Source: JBBBNV01 sp037137075 (lineage in GTDB: Bacteria; Bacillota; Bacilli; Paenibacillales; NBRC-103111). From it: DNA of 64,000 bases. The stretch lies in assembly GCF_037137075.1 (NCBI RefSeq), contig NZ_JBBBNV010000019.1, positions 1 to 64,000 on the forward strand, in the 5' to 3' direction. Shown in pieces: positions 17,145 to 25,482 of this stretch. A program made the position numbers and the translations under genes. The notes beneath the pieces are model-generated. The model was not told the origin of the DNA, searched no databases, and was given only the letters and a program-made list of their open reading frames with translations. Numbering within the stretch: the stretch's first letter is position 1; the number at the start of each line of letters is the position of its first letter.

Positions 17145-19035
17145 AGGCGCAGCAGCGCATGACCGCCCCGGCACCGCAGCCCCTCCGGATTTGCCGCCTA
17201 TGCAGGGTCCCGCCGGCCGGCCGGGCGGATTTGGCGGAAGGCCAAGAGGTCCGGTGGCGAGGCCGAAAAATTTCACCGCGACGCTGCGCAGACTGTGGTC
17301 GTTCGTAGGGAGCGAGCGGAGACTGCTCACAGTGATTTTCCTGTTCCTGCTTGCGACGGCCGGGATTGCCATGACCGCGCCATGGCTGATCGGGCAGGCG
17401 GTGGATGCGATGGGGGGCGCAGACAGCGGCGGACCGGGCACGGTGCAGCCGAAGCTGCTGGGCCTGCTTGTACTGGCGCTCGGGGCTGCTTATGTGACCG
17501 ATGCGGTGCTGAATTTTTTGCAGGGCTGGCTGATGGCGGGGGTGTCCCAGCGAATCGTCGCCAATTTGCGGCAGACGCTGTTTGCCAAGCTGCAGAAGCT
17601 GCCGCTGACGTATTTTGACAGCCGCCCTCATGGTGAAATGATGAGCCGCTTGTCCAACGATATCGATAATGTAAGCAGCACGATCTCTCAATCCACAACC
17701 CAGCTGATGTCGGGACTCATCGCCATTGCGGGATCTCTGGTCATGATGATTGTCCTCAGCCCGGTACTGACGCTGGCCAGTCTAGTTACGGTGCCTATGG
17801 TGTATTTCCTTGGCCGGACCATTACGAGGCGCACCGGAAAGCTGTTTAAAGAGCAGCAGGCGCAGCTTGGCCGGATGAACGGTCATATTGAAGAGACGAT
17901 TTCCGGGCTGCATGTCGTGAAGGCCTTCAATTATGAGGCTAGAGCGGTAAACGATTTTGAAGAGATGAACGGCAGGCTGTATGAGGTGGGCTTGAAGGCG
18001 CAAATTTATTCCGGGTATATGATGCCGCTGCTCGGTGTCATCAACAATATCGGCTTTGCGGCTGTGGCGGTGACGGGCGGAATCATGGCTGTGAACGGCG
18101 CAATCACTGTCGGGCTGATTGCGAGCTTCCTGGGCTATTCCCGCCAGTTCGTCCGGCCGCTTAATGATATGGCGAACATTTATAACATATTGCAGTCGGG
18201 CGTAGCCGGAGCGGAGCGGGTGTTTGAGGTGCTGGACGAAGGAGAAGAGACGGCGGATAGGCCCGGGGCCGTGGAGCTCAAGCATCCGGTTGGCCGCGTC
18301 GTGTTTGATCGCGTCAGCTTTGGCTACCGCGCGGATGTGCCGATTTTGAAGGAGGTCAGCTTCGAGGCGGCGGCCGGCAGCAGCACCGCGTTCATCGGTC
18401 CGACCGGAGCGGGCAAAACGACAATCATTAATTTGCTGACCCGATTTTACGATGTGACCGGCGGGACCATTACGATCGATGGCAGAGACATCCGGGACTA
18501 TACCCGGGACAGCCTGCGGCGCTGCTTCGGCATCGTGCTGCAGGATACGTATTTGTTCTCCGGCACGATCAGGGACAACATTAAATACGGCAAGCCGGAC
18601 GCCTCCGATGAAGAGGTTGCAGAGGCTGCGGAAATGGCCAATGCGGACGGCTTTATCCGCCGGCTCCCGAAGCAGTACGATACGGTGCTGTCTGAAAATG
18701 GCGGCGGCTTGAGCCAGGGACAGCGGCAGCTGCTTGCCATTGCCCGGGCTATTCTGGCCAAGCCGTCCATTCTGATTCTGGATGAAGCGACCAGCAGCAT
18801 CGATACGCGGACCGAGCTTCATATCCAGGACGCCTTGCTGAAGCTGATGCAGGGCCGGACCAGCTTTATTATCGCGCACCGGCTGAATACGATTCGGGAT
18901 GCGGATATGATTCGGGTGATTGACCGGGGGACGATTGCAGAGTCCGGCACGCATGACGAGCTTCTCCGCAAGGAGGGCTTGTACCGCCGGATGGTGTACA
19001 ACCAGTTCAAGCATGCCCCAGGAGCATTGGAGTAG
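17128..19035 (+). CDS. ABC exporter half-transporter, catalytic subunit (YfiC-like)
   Basis: Product of 635 aa from ATG 17128, with AAGGAGG about nine bases upstream inside the previous gene. The first 50 residues are rich in Pro and Gly and hydrophilic, then come six membrane segments and an ATPase domain. Walker A GPTGAGKTT, Walker B SILILDEATSSID (canonical Glu) and H-loop FIIAHRLNT are intact, but the signature is LSQGQRQL. Canonical Walker B here plus degenerate signature here, and the reverse in the partner gene, gives one active and one inactive nucleotide site, as in known heterodimeric exporters. An intrinsic terminator follows. Confidence 0.9.
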   Translation: MSKPNEGAAAHDRPGTAAPPDLPPMQGPAGRPGGFGGRPRGPVARPKNFTATLRRLWSFVGSERRLLTVIFLFLLATAGIAMTAPWLIGQAVDAMGGADSGGPGTVQPKLLGLLVLALGAAYVTDAVLNFLQGWLMAGVSQRIVANLRQTLFAKLQKLPLTYFDSRPHGEMMSRLSNDIDNVSSTISQSTTQLMSGLIAIAGSLVMMIVLSPVLTLASLVTVPMVYFLGRTITRRTGKLFKEQQAQLGRMNGHIEETISGLHVVKAFNYEARAVNDFEEMNGRLYEVGLKAQIYSGYMMPLLGVINNIGFAAVAVTGGIMAVNGAITVGLIASFLGYSRQFVRPLNDMANIYNILQSGVAGAERVFEVLDEGEETADRPGAVELKHPVGRVVFDRVSFGYRADVPILKEVSFEAAAGSSTAFIGPTGAGKTTIINLLTRFYDVTGGTITIDGRDIRDYTRDSLRRCFGIVLQDTYLFSGTIRDNIKYGKPDASDEEVAEAAEMANADGFIRRLPKQYDTVLSENGGGLSQGQRQLLAIARAILAKPSILILDEATSSIDTRTELHIQDALLKLMQGRTSFIIAHRLNTIRDADMIRVIDRGTIAESGTHDELLRKEGLYRRMVYNQFKHAPGALE

Positions 19036-19161
19036 CAAGGGGGCGGCTTGCGCAGTAACGGGTTTGTTCGGCTGACAAGCGGTACGGCCGATGCAAATCA
19101 TTACTTTGCTCAGGGAAGCTTGCCCGCCGATTTGCCCGCAGACATGCCGATTCACAAGAAG

Positions 19162-19205
19162 CAGCCATCAAGAGCTGAATGCTACGCTCCTGATGGCTGT
19201 TTTTT
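19162..19205 (+). terminator. Intrinsic terminator of the ABC exporter operon
   Basis: CAGCCATCA (19162-19170) pairs with TGATGGCTG (19191-19199), with an inner AGAGC/GCTC extension, followed by TTTTTT. Confidence 0.9.
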
Positions 19206-19274
19206 GCGTACCGGCGGACGGACACACAAATTTCTCCAAAATGGGCGTGAGGACTGTGGGATCAATCACATCAA

Positions 19275-19288
19275 TGAAAGCGTTTGCA
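19275..19288 (+). promoter_or_regulatory. Possible cre (CcpA) site upstream of the SPW-type gene
   Basis: TGAAAGCGTTTGCA matches the cre consensus TGWAANCGNTNWCA at 13 of 14 positions. It lies 36 bases before the next start, near a weak -10-like sequence. The biological link to a small membrane protein is not obvious. Confidence 0.4.
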
Positions 19289-19323
19289 TATAGATAATGA
19301 AGACATCTTCGGGAGGTGGGACC

Positions 19324-19644
19324 ATGACAGTCAAAAATGTGTGCTCGGCATTGATTGGCGTATGGTTGGCATTTACTCCATGGCTCTTTGATTTTACGGA
19401 TCACCGCAGCGCGCTGCTGACCTGTGTGCTGATGGGGGCGATCCAGTGTGTTTGCTCCCTGCTGGCGATCGGTCGGTCGGGGAGAACATCGTGGCCGAAT
19501 TGGCTGGCGCTGTTGATGGGCGTAAGCTTCCTGATTTTCCCTCATGTTTTCGATATTGCCGTGTCGTTGTTTTTTCTCCATATTATTTTTGGCTTCATTA
19601 CGATTGTGCTCAATTTCTGTAGTTTGTTCCCGGAGTATCAATAA
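19324..19644 (+). CDS. Small membrane protein with two SPW-type repeats
   Basis: Product of 106 aa with four hydrophobic segments. Two copies of a motif of the SPW family are visible (LIGVWLAFTPWLFDF near the start and LLMGVSFLIFPHVFDI in the second half). Start at ATG 19324, after GGGAGGTGG. SPW-repeat proteins are widespread small integral membrane proteins without a known role. It is a single gene. Confidence 0.7.
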   Translation: MTVKNVCSALIGVWLAFTPWLFDFTDHRSALLTCVLMGAIQCVCSLLAIGRSGRTSWPNWLALLMGVSFLIFPHVFDIAVSLFFLHIIFGFITIVLNFCSLFPEYQ

Positions 19645-20070
19645 GGGAGCCAGCTTGAGCACAGCTCAAATGCGAAGTGTTTTCTATTCATGGGGATGGG
19701 CGGCTGCTTGGGGGCTGTTTCGGCCCTGAAGCCATCAGTGAAACGGTCCGGTACAAGCGAAGCGTTCGGGCAGCTTCAAAGGCTGAACCTGTCCTCCTGA
19801 AATTGGGGCGGTGAAGCCTGGCGGCTGCTTTGTTTACATAGAGACAAATCGCCTCGCCGCCCTTGGGAGAAAAAATACTTATCGGGACTTGCGTGTCTTG
19901 ACTGCTTCGGCAATAAGCAGCAGCGCCAGTATACGTTCGCTATTTCATACAGTGGCTGACCACAGTCACGCGCATTATAACGCTTGTACGGAGGCTTGGT
20001 TTATAGCTCACGCCTATGGCGGGGCGGCGGCCGGTTATGCTTCGTAATCAAGTGAAGCCGGGTTAACTTC
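19645..20070. other. Gene-free stretch upstream of the MFS gene
   Basis: I see no gene. It contains an imperfect hairpin around 19820-19862 (GGCGG...TTTGT / ACAAA...CCGCC). No clear terminator follows the SPW-type gene. Confidence 0.4.
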
Positions 20071-20099
20071 TTGACGGGGCGGGCATTTGTACATACATT
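20071..20099 (+). promoter_or_regulatory. Sigma-A promoter of the MFS gene
   Basis: TTGACG (20071-20076), 17-base spacer, TACATT (20094-20099), ending 39 bases before the ATG. Confidence 0.6.
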
Positions 20100-20138
20100 A
20101 GTAGAGAACACCATTACAAGCAGAGAAGGTCACGCCTA

Positions 20139-21401
20139 ATGGAAGCTTGGAAGCGCAATCTTTATATTTTGTGGTTCGGCAGTTTTTTTGTTTCTATCGG
20201 AATCGGTATGATTGTCCCGTTCCTGCCGCTGTATGTGCAGGAGCTCGGCATTCACGATGTGAAGGAGGCCGCGCTCTGGGCCGCGGTTATTTTTGGCATC
20301 AATCATGTGATGATCGCGCTGGTATCGCCGTTCTGGGGCAAATTCTCGGACAAGTACGGTCAAAAAAAATCGATGCTCCGCTCCGGATTCGGCATGGCCT
20401 TCGTCATTGCGGCGATGGGGCTGGTCGGCACCCCGGTGCATTTGCTGCTGCTGCGGGCGCTGTTCGGAGTGATGAACGGCTTCCAAACCTCGGCCGTTGC
20501 CCTGATGGCGATGGAGACACCGAAGGAGCAGGTCGGCAAGGCGCTCGGAACGCTGCAGACCGGACTCGTCAGCGGACAGCTGTTCGGGCCGCTGCTGGGC
20601 GGGGTGCTGGCCGAATGGCTCGGTATGCGCAACTCGTTCTTTTTTACCGGCTTCTTTATTCTCGTGGCCTCGATTCTGGTGCTGCTCGGCGTTCAGGAAA
20701 CGAAGCAATACCCGCCGTTTAAGCTGTCTTCCCTGTTTCAAAAAAACAGCGCTTCTGCGCCTGGCACACAGGGGAAAGCCGCGGCTGCGCCCAAGCTGCA
20801 GTTCGGCGATGTGATGAAGCAGTCGCCGGTCATTGTGACGCTGTTCGCTTCTACGTTTCTGATCGCGCTCAGCTTTCAGAGCATCAGCCCGATCATTACG
20901 CTCTATGTCAAAAGCATGCACATTGAGAATCATATTGAGATTATGGCTGGGCTCATCTTCGCATCAAGTGCGCTCGGAACGATGATCGCTTCGCCGTTCC
21001 TGGGCCGGATTGGCGATAAGTACGGGCATCTGCGCGTGCTGCTGATCAGCTTGATGTTGATCGCCGTTCTGTACATTCCCCAAGCCAGTGTAGACAACGC
21101 CTGGGTGCTGATGGGCCTGCGTTTCTTATCCGGCCTTTGTGTCGGCGGGCTTGTGCCCTCGATCAGCTCGCTGCTGCGCGCAATGACGCCGATAAGCCTG
21201 CAAGGCAGCGTGTTTGCCTACAACACCAGCGCCAATTCCGCAGGCAATGTGATCGGCGCGCTGTTCGGCGGTGTGATGGCCAGCAATTTCGGGATTCCGA
21301 TTGTGTTTCACATCATTTCAGGCGTGTTCGTGCTTCACTTCGTGATGCTGATCGTACAAGCCCGCAAAATGAATCGCACCATAAAAGAAGCTGAGCTCTA
21401 A
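20139..21401 (+). CDS. Major facilitator superfamily multidrug efflux transporter (MdtG-like)
   Basis: Product of 420 aa with twelve membrane segments in two halves. The drug:H+ antiporter-1 motifs are present: GMIVPFLPLYVQELG in segment 1 to the first loop, motif A WGKFSDKYGQKK after segment 2, motif C-like GQLFGPLLGGVLAEW in segment 5, and a second motif A LGRIGDKYGHLR in the C half. It is closest to the MdtG/YfiS type of MFS exporter; the substrate is unknown. AGAAGGT precedes the ATG by eight bases. The deacetylase gene follows by 27 bases, so the two form an operon. Confidence 0.85.
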   Translation: MEAWKRNLYILWFGSFFVSIGIGMIVPFLPLYVQELGIHDVKEAALWAAVIFGINHVMIALVSPFWGKFSDKYGQKKSMLRSGFGMAFVIAAMGLVGTPVHLLLLRALFGVMNGFQTSAVALMAMETPKEQVGKALGTLQTGLVSGQLFGPLLGGVLAEWLGMRNSFFFTGFFILVASILVLLGVQETKQYPPFKLSSLFQKNSASAPGTQGKAAAAPKLQFGDVMKQSPVIVTLFASTFLIALSFQSISPIITLYVKSMHIENHIEIMAGLIFASSALGTMIASPFLGRIGDKYGHLRVLLISLMLIAVLYIPQASVDNAWVLMGLRFLSGLCVGGLVPSISSLLRAMTPISLQGSVFAYNTSANSAGNVIGALFGGVMASNFGIPIVFHIISGVFVLHFVMLIVQARKMNRTIKEAEL

Positions 21402-21428
21402 CATTCAGGAAAAGGACAGGTGAGAGAC

Positions 21429-22238
21429 ATGCCTAAAAAGATTTTGCTCTGCTACCCCGAAGGGAAGCACAAGGCGCTGACCATGAGCTATGACGATGGG
21501 GTGGAAGCGGATGTGCGTCTGGTCGATATATTTAACCGGAACGGCATTAAAGGGACATTTCACATCAATTCGGGCATGTTCGGGACGCTTGGCGCCCGGC
21601 AGCGGCTGACCGAGGAGGAAGCGGTGGCGCTTTACAAAGGGCATGAGGTGTCGGCTCACACGCTGACGCACCCGACGATTGCCCGCAGCCCGCGAGAGCA
21701 GCTTATTCACGAAATTTTCGAGGACCGCAAAAATTTGGAGCGGCTGTTCGGCTATACGGTACGGGGCATGTCGTATCCGAACGGCTCCTATACAAGCCAA
21801 ATCAAGGATCTGCTGCCGCACCTCGGCATCGAATATTCGCGTGTGGTGGAGACGACCGGCGGCTTCGGCCTCCCGGATGACTGGCTGGAGTGGAAGGGCA
21901 CCTGCCATCATAACCGGAATTTGATGCAGCATGCGGAAGCCTTCGCAGGACTGGACAAGACGCAATATTTGTATCTGATGTACGTTTGGGGCCACAGCTA
22001 CGAGTTCGATAACGACAACAACTGGGAGCTGATGGAGCAGTTCTGCGAATTTATCGGCGGACGCAACGATATTTGGTACGCAACCAATATTGAAATCGTT
22101 GATTATGTGAAGTCGTACAGCCGGCTGCGGTTCTCGGCGGCGCAGGATTTTGTATACAATCCGAATGCGCACAGCCTGTGGCTCAGCGTGGATGGGGATA
22201 TCGTGGAAGTGAAGGGCGGCACCCAGGTGCAGCTGTAA
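21429..22238 (+). CDS. Polysaccharide deacetylase (NodB-fold)
   Basis: Product of 269 aa from ATG 21429, after AGGTGAGAG. The NodB motifs are visible: SYDDG (about residues 20-24, the TFDDG metal/catalytic Asp pair), GTFHINSGM, and HTLTHP (metal-binding His pair) near residue 80, then MSYPNGSYT. There is no signal peptide, so it acts in the cytoplasm or on a soluble sugar, unlike peptidoglycan deacetylases. The family removes acetyl groups from N- or O-acetylated sugars. It is co-transcribed with the MFS transporter and ends at a strong terminator. Confidence 0.85.
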   Translation: MPKKILLCYPEGKHKALTMSYDDGVEADVRLVDIFNRNGIKGTFHINSGMFGTLGARQRLTEEEAVALYKGHEVSAHTLTHPTIARSPREQLIHEIFEDRKNLERLFGYTVRGMSYPNGSYTSQIKDLLPHLGIEYSRVVETTGGFGLPDDWLEWKGTCHHNRNLMQHAEAFAGLDKTQYLYLMYVWGHSYEFDNDNNWELMEQFCEFIGGRNDIWYATNIEIVDYVKSYSRLRFSAAQDFVYNPNAHSLWLSVDGDIVEVKGGTQVQL

Positions 22239-22245
22239 AAAATAG

Positions 22246-22289
22246 AACCGGCGCTCTGCCCGCGATGAAGCGGGGAGCGCCGGTTTTCT
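22246..22289 (+). terminator. Intrinsic terminator after the deacetylase
   Basis: AACCGGCGCTC (22246-22256) pairs perfectly with GAGCGCCGGTT (22275-22285), with an inner CCCGC/GCGGG stem, followed by a short T-run. Confidence 0.9.
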
Positions 22290-22337
22290 TATGCGCCTCG
22301 TATTGCATGTTGTCCGGCAAAACGAGGATGGCGGCTT

Positions 22338-22457
22338 TTTTTGTCTCCAATACAGTACCAGTACGAGCAGACTGCTGACGAGCGCGCACAGCCCGCAGAT
22401 GAAAAAAGCAGTGTCCGCCCCGTACCGGTCCGCGATCAAGCCGGAGAACAGGCTGAT
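22338..22457 (-). pseudogene. C-terminal scrap of an MFS transporter
   Basis: The minus strand reads SGLIADRYGADTAFFICGLC then ALVSSLLVLVLYWRQKKP, which is a typical last transmembrane helix and tail of an MFS protein (loop motif, GADTAFFI, final helix, basic tail). Nothing upstream continues the protein; the LacI gene starts to overlap the flank at 22533. It is a remnant left by deletion. Confidence 0.5.
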
Positions 22458-22532
22458 GCGTTTCTTGGGAAGCTTGCCGATGATCGCCCGGCGAATCATA
22501 CAAAAACAGGTGAACGAAAAGGGGCGTTTGTC

Positions 22533-23603
22533 TTATTCGCCGGCGGGATGAAGGGCCGGAACATGGCTGCTTACAGGCTTGCACGATTTGCGAATAACGA
22601 GCTGGGTGTCAATCAGGGATTTGATTTTGACGGAATCGCCGTTTTCAGCCAAATCAAGCAGCTTGGTGACGGCCATCTCGGCAATTTTGCCCTTCTCCAC
22701 ATGAACAGTCGTCAGCTCGGGGGCAATGATAGTGGATTCCTGAATGTTATCGAACCCGACAATGGAGATGTCCTCGGGAATGCGGATTCCAAGCTCCGTA
22801 AGCGACTTGATGACGCTGATAGCGATGTAATCACACTCGCAAAACAAGGCTGTCGGCCAGTTGCCGTTCAGCTTGGACCACTTGTGCTTAAATTCCTCCT
22901 GGGAGGTGATGGCTGTCGGCGAGACCGAGAACGACACGGGCTCATCTACAGTCAGCTGCTCTTCCTCCAGCGCCTGCATAAAGCCCCGCATGCGTGCATC
23001 GAAATTGTACATGCGCGAGTTGGACTGCACATAGCCGATGCGGCGGTGCCCTAGGTCAAGCAGATAGCGGCCGGCCTGATAAGCGCCCATCACATTGTTC
23101 ATGACGATAAAATTCACATTCAGCGTGTCGTAGCAGGTATCCAGCACGACCAAATTCGGCTGCTTCTTCGCAATAAACCGGATTTGCTCCTGGGTCAGGT
23201 TCGTGCCCAGCAAAATCATGCCGCTGGATTCGTGCTCCTGCTCCAAATTCGCGAACGCTTCCTCCAAATCGTCGGTGGATATGGAGGAGAAGAACAAGGA
23301 ATAGCCACGCAAACGGCTCTGCTCCTCGATATCGTGAATAAGCTCCATAAAGAAGGGCTGCTTGTAATATTGCTCCAAGACGATGCCGGAATTGGTGCAT
23401 GCCACAAAACGAAGGGTATTGGTCAGCCCGTACATCTTCTCGGCCTTTACCATAGGCCGCGGCACGTATCCGCTCTCCTTTACGATTTTTACTATTTTTG
23501 CACGGGTTTCTTCACTGATTCCCGGTTTCCCGCTAAGCGCCAAGGACACTGCCGACTTGGAAACTCCGGCAATTCGCGCAATATCTTCCATTTTCATTTT
23601 CAC
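22533..23603 (-). CDS. LacI-family transcriptional regulator of the glycan locus
   Basis: Product of about 356 aa: N-terminal LacI helix-turn-helix and hinge (MEDIARIAGVSKSAVSLALSG...RAKIVKIVKESGYVPRP) followed by a periplasmic-binding-protein-like effector domain (VVLDTCYDTLNVNFIVMNN, GRYLLDLGHRRIGYV, DISIVGFDNIQEST). I use GTG 23603, 12 bases after AAGGAG; TTG 23627 and ATG 23597 are alternatives. It is divergent from the sugar-uptake operon that starts at 24067. Near-palindromic sequences at 23651-23666 and 24027-24042 are its likely operators, so it should repress both itself and the operon until the imported sugar binds. Confidence 0.88.
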   Translation of the reverse strand: MKMKMEDIARIAGVSKSAVSLALSGKPGISEETRAKIVKIVKESGYVPRPMVKAEKMYGLTNTLRFVACTNSGIVLEQYYKQPFFMELIHDIEEQSRLRGYSLFFSSISTDDLEEAFANLEQEHESSGMILLGTNLTQEQIRFIAKKQPNLVVLDTCYDTLNVNFIVMNNVMGAYQAGRYLLDLGHRRIGYVQSNSRMYNFDARMRGFMQALEEEQLTVDEPVSFSVSPTAITSQEEFKHKWSKLNGNWPTALFCECDYIAISVIKSLTELGIRIPEDISIVGFDNIQESTIIAPELTTVHVEKGKIAEMAVTKLLDLAENGDSVKIKSLIDTQLVIRKSCKPVSSHVPALHPAGE

Positions 23604-23650
23604 GCTGGTTGACCACTCCTTAATCAAGGCCTTGAATCCAACTTAACTAA

Positions 23651-23666
23651 ACTAAACAATTTTAGT
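23651..23666. promoter_or_regulatory. Likely LacI-type operator O1
   Basis: ACTAAACAATTTTAGT has perfect six-base arms (ACTAAA/TTTAGT). It lies 48 bases upstream of the lacI-type start and agrees at 14 of 16 positions with 24027-24042. Confidence 0.6.
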
Positions 23667-23797
23667 GTACTACATCTCTATATGGTATACAAGGTGGCGA
23701 TCGTGCTTTCTTAAACACAATATATTTGTCGAATAAAAGTCGAATTGTGACGAATCGAAGTTGGATTTTAGCGGACGTCTGTTGAGGGAGTAAACTT

Positions 23798-23841
23798 TTT
23801 TAGTAAAAATTAAGTAAATAAAATAAAAATATTTACTAAAA
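23798..23841. promoter_or_regulatory. Long inverted repeat upstream of the operon promoter
   Basis: TTTTAGTAAA (23798-23807) and TTTACTAAAA (23832-23841) are perfect inverted repeats 24 bases apart in very AT-rich DNA, ending five bases before the -35. The half-sites share TTTAGT with the proposed LacI operators. They may be extra operator half-sites or an activator site. Confidence 0.45.
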
Positions 23842-23845
23842 GAGA

Positions 23846-23875
23846 TTGACGTTTAGCGAAATCGGATGTTATGAT
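23846..23875 (+). promoter_or_regulatory. Sigma-A promoter of the glycan-uptake operon
   Basis: TTGACG (23846-23851), 18-base spacer, TATGAT (23870-23875). It implies a leader of about 185 bases before the solute-binding protein start. Confidence 0.7.
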
Positions 23876-23951
23876 TTGGGGGAAACAGCAAACCTGCTTG
23901 TCAGCTTGTGTAAGGGCTTTAATACGGAGAAAATCGCTGATTTACATCGCT

Positions 23952-23975
23952 AAGGAGGTGATTTTGAAAGTTTAA
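23952..23975 (+). other. Perfect Shine-Dalgarno with a three-codon frame in the leader
   Basis: AAGGAGGTGAT (23952-23962) fully complements the 16S rRNA 3' end and is followed at once by TTG AAA GTT TAA. A second tiny frame (ATG 24021 to TAG 24041, six codons) overlaps operator O2. They may be leader peptides or simply relics. Confidence 0.35.
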
Positions 23976-23985
23976 TTGCTCTAAT

Positions 23986-23999
23986 TGACAGCGTTTTCA
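23986..23999 (+). promoter_or_regulatory. cre (CcpA) site in the operon leader
   Basis: TGACAGCGTTTTCA matches TGWAANCGNTNWCA at 13 of 14 positions. It lies about 110 bases downstream of the promoter, where bound CcpA would block elongation. This is a common arrangement for sugar catabolic operons. Confidence 0.6.
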
Positions 24000-24026
24000 A
24001 AGAGGGGTTTGCGTTCAGGCATGAAG

Positions 24027-24042
24027 ATTAAACAAGTTTAGT
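24027..24042. promoter_or_regulatory. Likely LacI-type operator O2
   Basis: ATTAAACAAGTTTAGT contains the palindromic arms TAAAC/GTTTA and matches operator O1 at 14 of 16 positions. It lies just before the ribosome site of the binding-protein gene. Confidence 0.55.
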
Positions 24043-24066
24043 ACATCATCTTGAGGAGGCAATCGA

Positions 24067-25386
24067 ATGAAGCTAAAACGTAATGTGTCCTTTATGGTAG
24101 CGATGGTCATGACAATCATCCTGCTGGCTGCATGTTCCCCGGGCGGCGGAAGTAGCGAAACTGGTGCAAACACCGGTTCCGCAGCGGGTGAAAGCGGGTC
24201 CGGCCAGGTTGAGCTGCGCATGATGTGGTGGGGCGCCCAAGCCCGTCACGATGCAACCCTTAAGGTTATTGAGCTGTTCGAGAAACAAAATCCGAATATT
24301 AAAATTGTCGGTGAATATATGGGAAGTGACGGTTATTTTGACAAGCTGAACACCCAGGTGGCCGGCGGCAACGCGCCGGACCTGATCCAGCTTGGAAATA
24401 ACTTTCCTGATTATGTGACGAAAAATGCTTTGCTGGATCTGACTCCGTACATGGGCAAAGAAATTAATGTTGCCGATTTCGAGAAGTCCAGCATTGAATC
24501 CGGCGGAATGGACGGCAAGCAGTACGGGATCGTGCTCGGCTCCAATGCTTATGGCATTGCCTACAATACGGAGCTGATTAAAAAAGCCGGCATGCAGCCG
24601 CCGACAGGCGACTGGACTTGGGAAGAGTTCGGCAAGTATGCCGCCGAGCTGACCCAGAAGCTTGGCAAAGGCTACTACGGTGCGGTCGATGAATCCCGCC
24701 TGCCTCTGTATCTGAACTACTTTGCTCGTCAAAGCAATAAAACGCTTTATAAGGATGGCAAGGTAGGCTTGGGCAAGGAAGAGATTGCCAACTGGTTCAC
24801 CATGTGGGACAACTTCCGCAAAGCGGGCAGCACGCCGCCGGCGGATATTACAGCAGCCTATACGGAAGCACCGGAGAACTCTTCGTTTGTAGAAGGCAAA
24901 ACGGCTATGCATCTGGTTTGGTCCAACCAAATCAACGCATACCAGAAAGCGATGAAGGATGAAATCAAGGTCGTTCTGCCTCCAAAAGGCGGCGCAGGCT
25001 CCGCTCAAGGTCTGTGGCTTCAGCCAAGCCAGTTCATGACTGTCAATAGCAAAACGAAGTATCCGAAGGAAGCGGCTAAGTTCATCAGCTTCATGGTCAA
25101 CGATCCGGAAGCAACCAAAATTCTCGGCAGTGAGCGCGGCGTACCAGGGTCCTCCAAAGCGCGTGAGGCTCTGAAAGCGAATGCAAGTGAAGTAGACAAG
25201 AAGGTATATGGTTATATCGACATTGCAGCCAAAAATTCCCGGTCCCCTGACCGCGAGATTCCGAACGGAAAAGCGTTTGAATCCACACTCGTAAATATGA
25301 GCCAAAAAGTGGCCTTCGGCAAAGCAACCATTTCCGAAGCCGCGGATGAAGTGCTCAGCATCGCTGGAAAAGTCATCAAACAATAA
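24067..25386 (+). CDS. Sugar ABC transporter solute-binding lipoprotein (CUT1)
   Basis: Product of 439 aa: lipoprotein signal with lipobox LLAAC (Cys about residue 23), a Gly/Ser-rich linker, then a family-1 extracellular binding domain (VELRMMWWGAQARHDATLKV, LNTQVAGGNAPDLIQLGNNF, WTWEEFGKYAAELTQ, KYPKEAAKFISFMVND). GAGGAGG stands seven bases before the ATG. It is the first gene of the operon under the LacI/cre-controlled promoter and followed by two permease genes. As usual for CUT1 systems, no ATPase gene is present; a shared MsmX-type ATPase is assumed. The ligand is likely an oligosaccharide handled by the downstream hydrolases. Confidence 0.92.
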   Translation: MKLKRNVSFMVAMVMTIILLAACSPGGGSSETGANTGSAAGESGSGQVELRMMWWGAQARHDATLKVIELFEKQNPNIKIVGEYMGSDGYFDKLNTQVAGGNAPDLIQLGNNFPDYVTKNALLDLTPYMGKEINVADFEKSSIESGGMDGKQYGIVLGSNAYGIAYNTELIKKAGMQPPTGDWTWEEFGKYAAELTQKLGKGYYGAVDESRLPLYLNYFARQSNKTLYKDGKVGLGKEEIANWFTMWDNFRKAGSTPPADITAAYTEAPENSSFVEGKTAMHLVWSNQINAYQKAMKDEIKVVLPPKGGAGSAQGLWLQPSQFMTVNSKTKYPKEAAKFISFMVNDPEATKILGSERGVPGSSKAREALKANASEVDKKVYGYIDIAAKNSRSPDREIPNGKAFESTLVNMSQKVAFGKATISEAADEVLSIAGKVIKQ

Positions 25387-25402
25387 GAACAGGAATTCAG
25401 AC

Positions 25403-25431
25403 GGACCCGGATAAAGCACATGTCCGGGTTC
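25403..25431 (+). other. Intercistronic hairpin between binding protein and permease
   Basis: GGACCCGGA pairs with TCCGGGTTC (one G-T) in the 96-base gap between the two genes, without a strong T-run. Such hairpins often stabilise the upstream mRNA so that more binding protein than permease is made. Confidence 0.5.
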
Positions 25432-25482
25432 GCTTTTCCTCAACACACATGGACATTAAGGCATTGCAAAGGGGTGCAGAAT

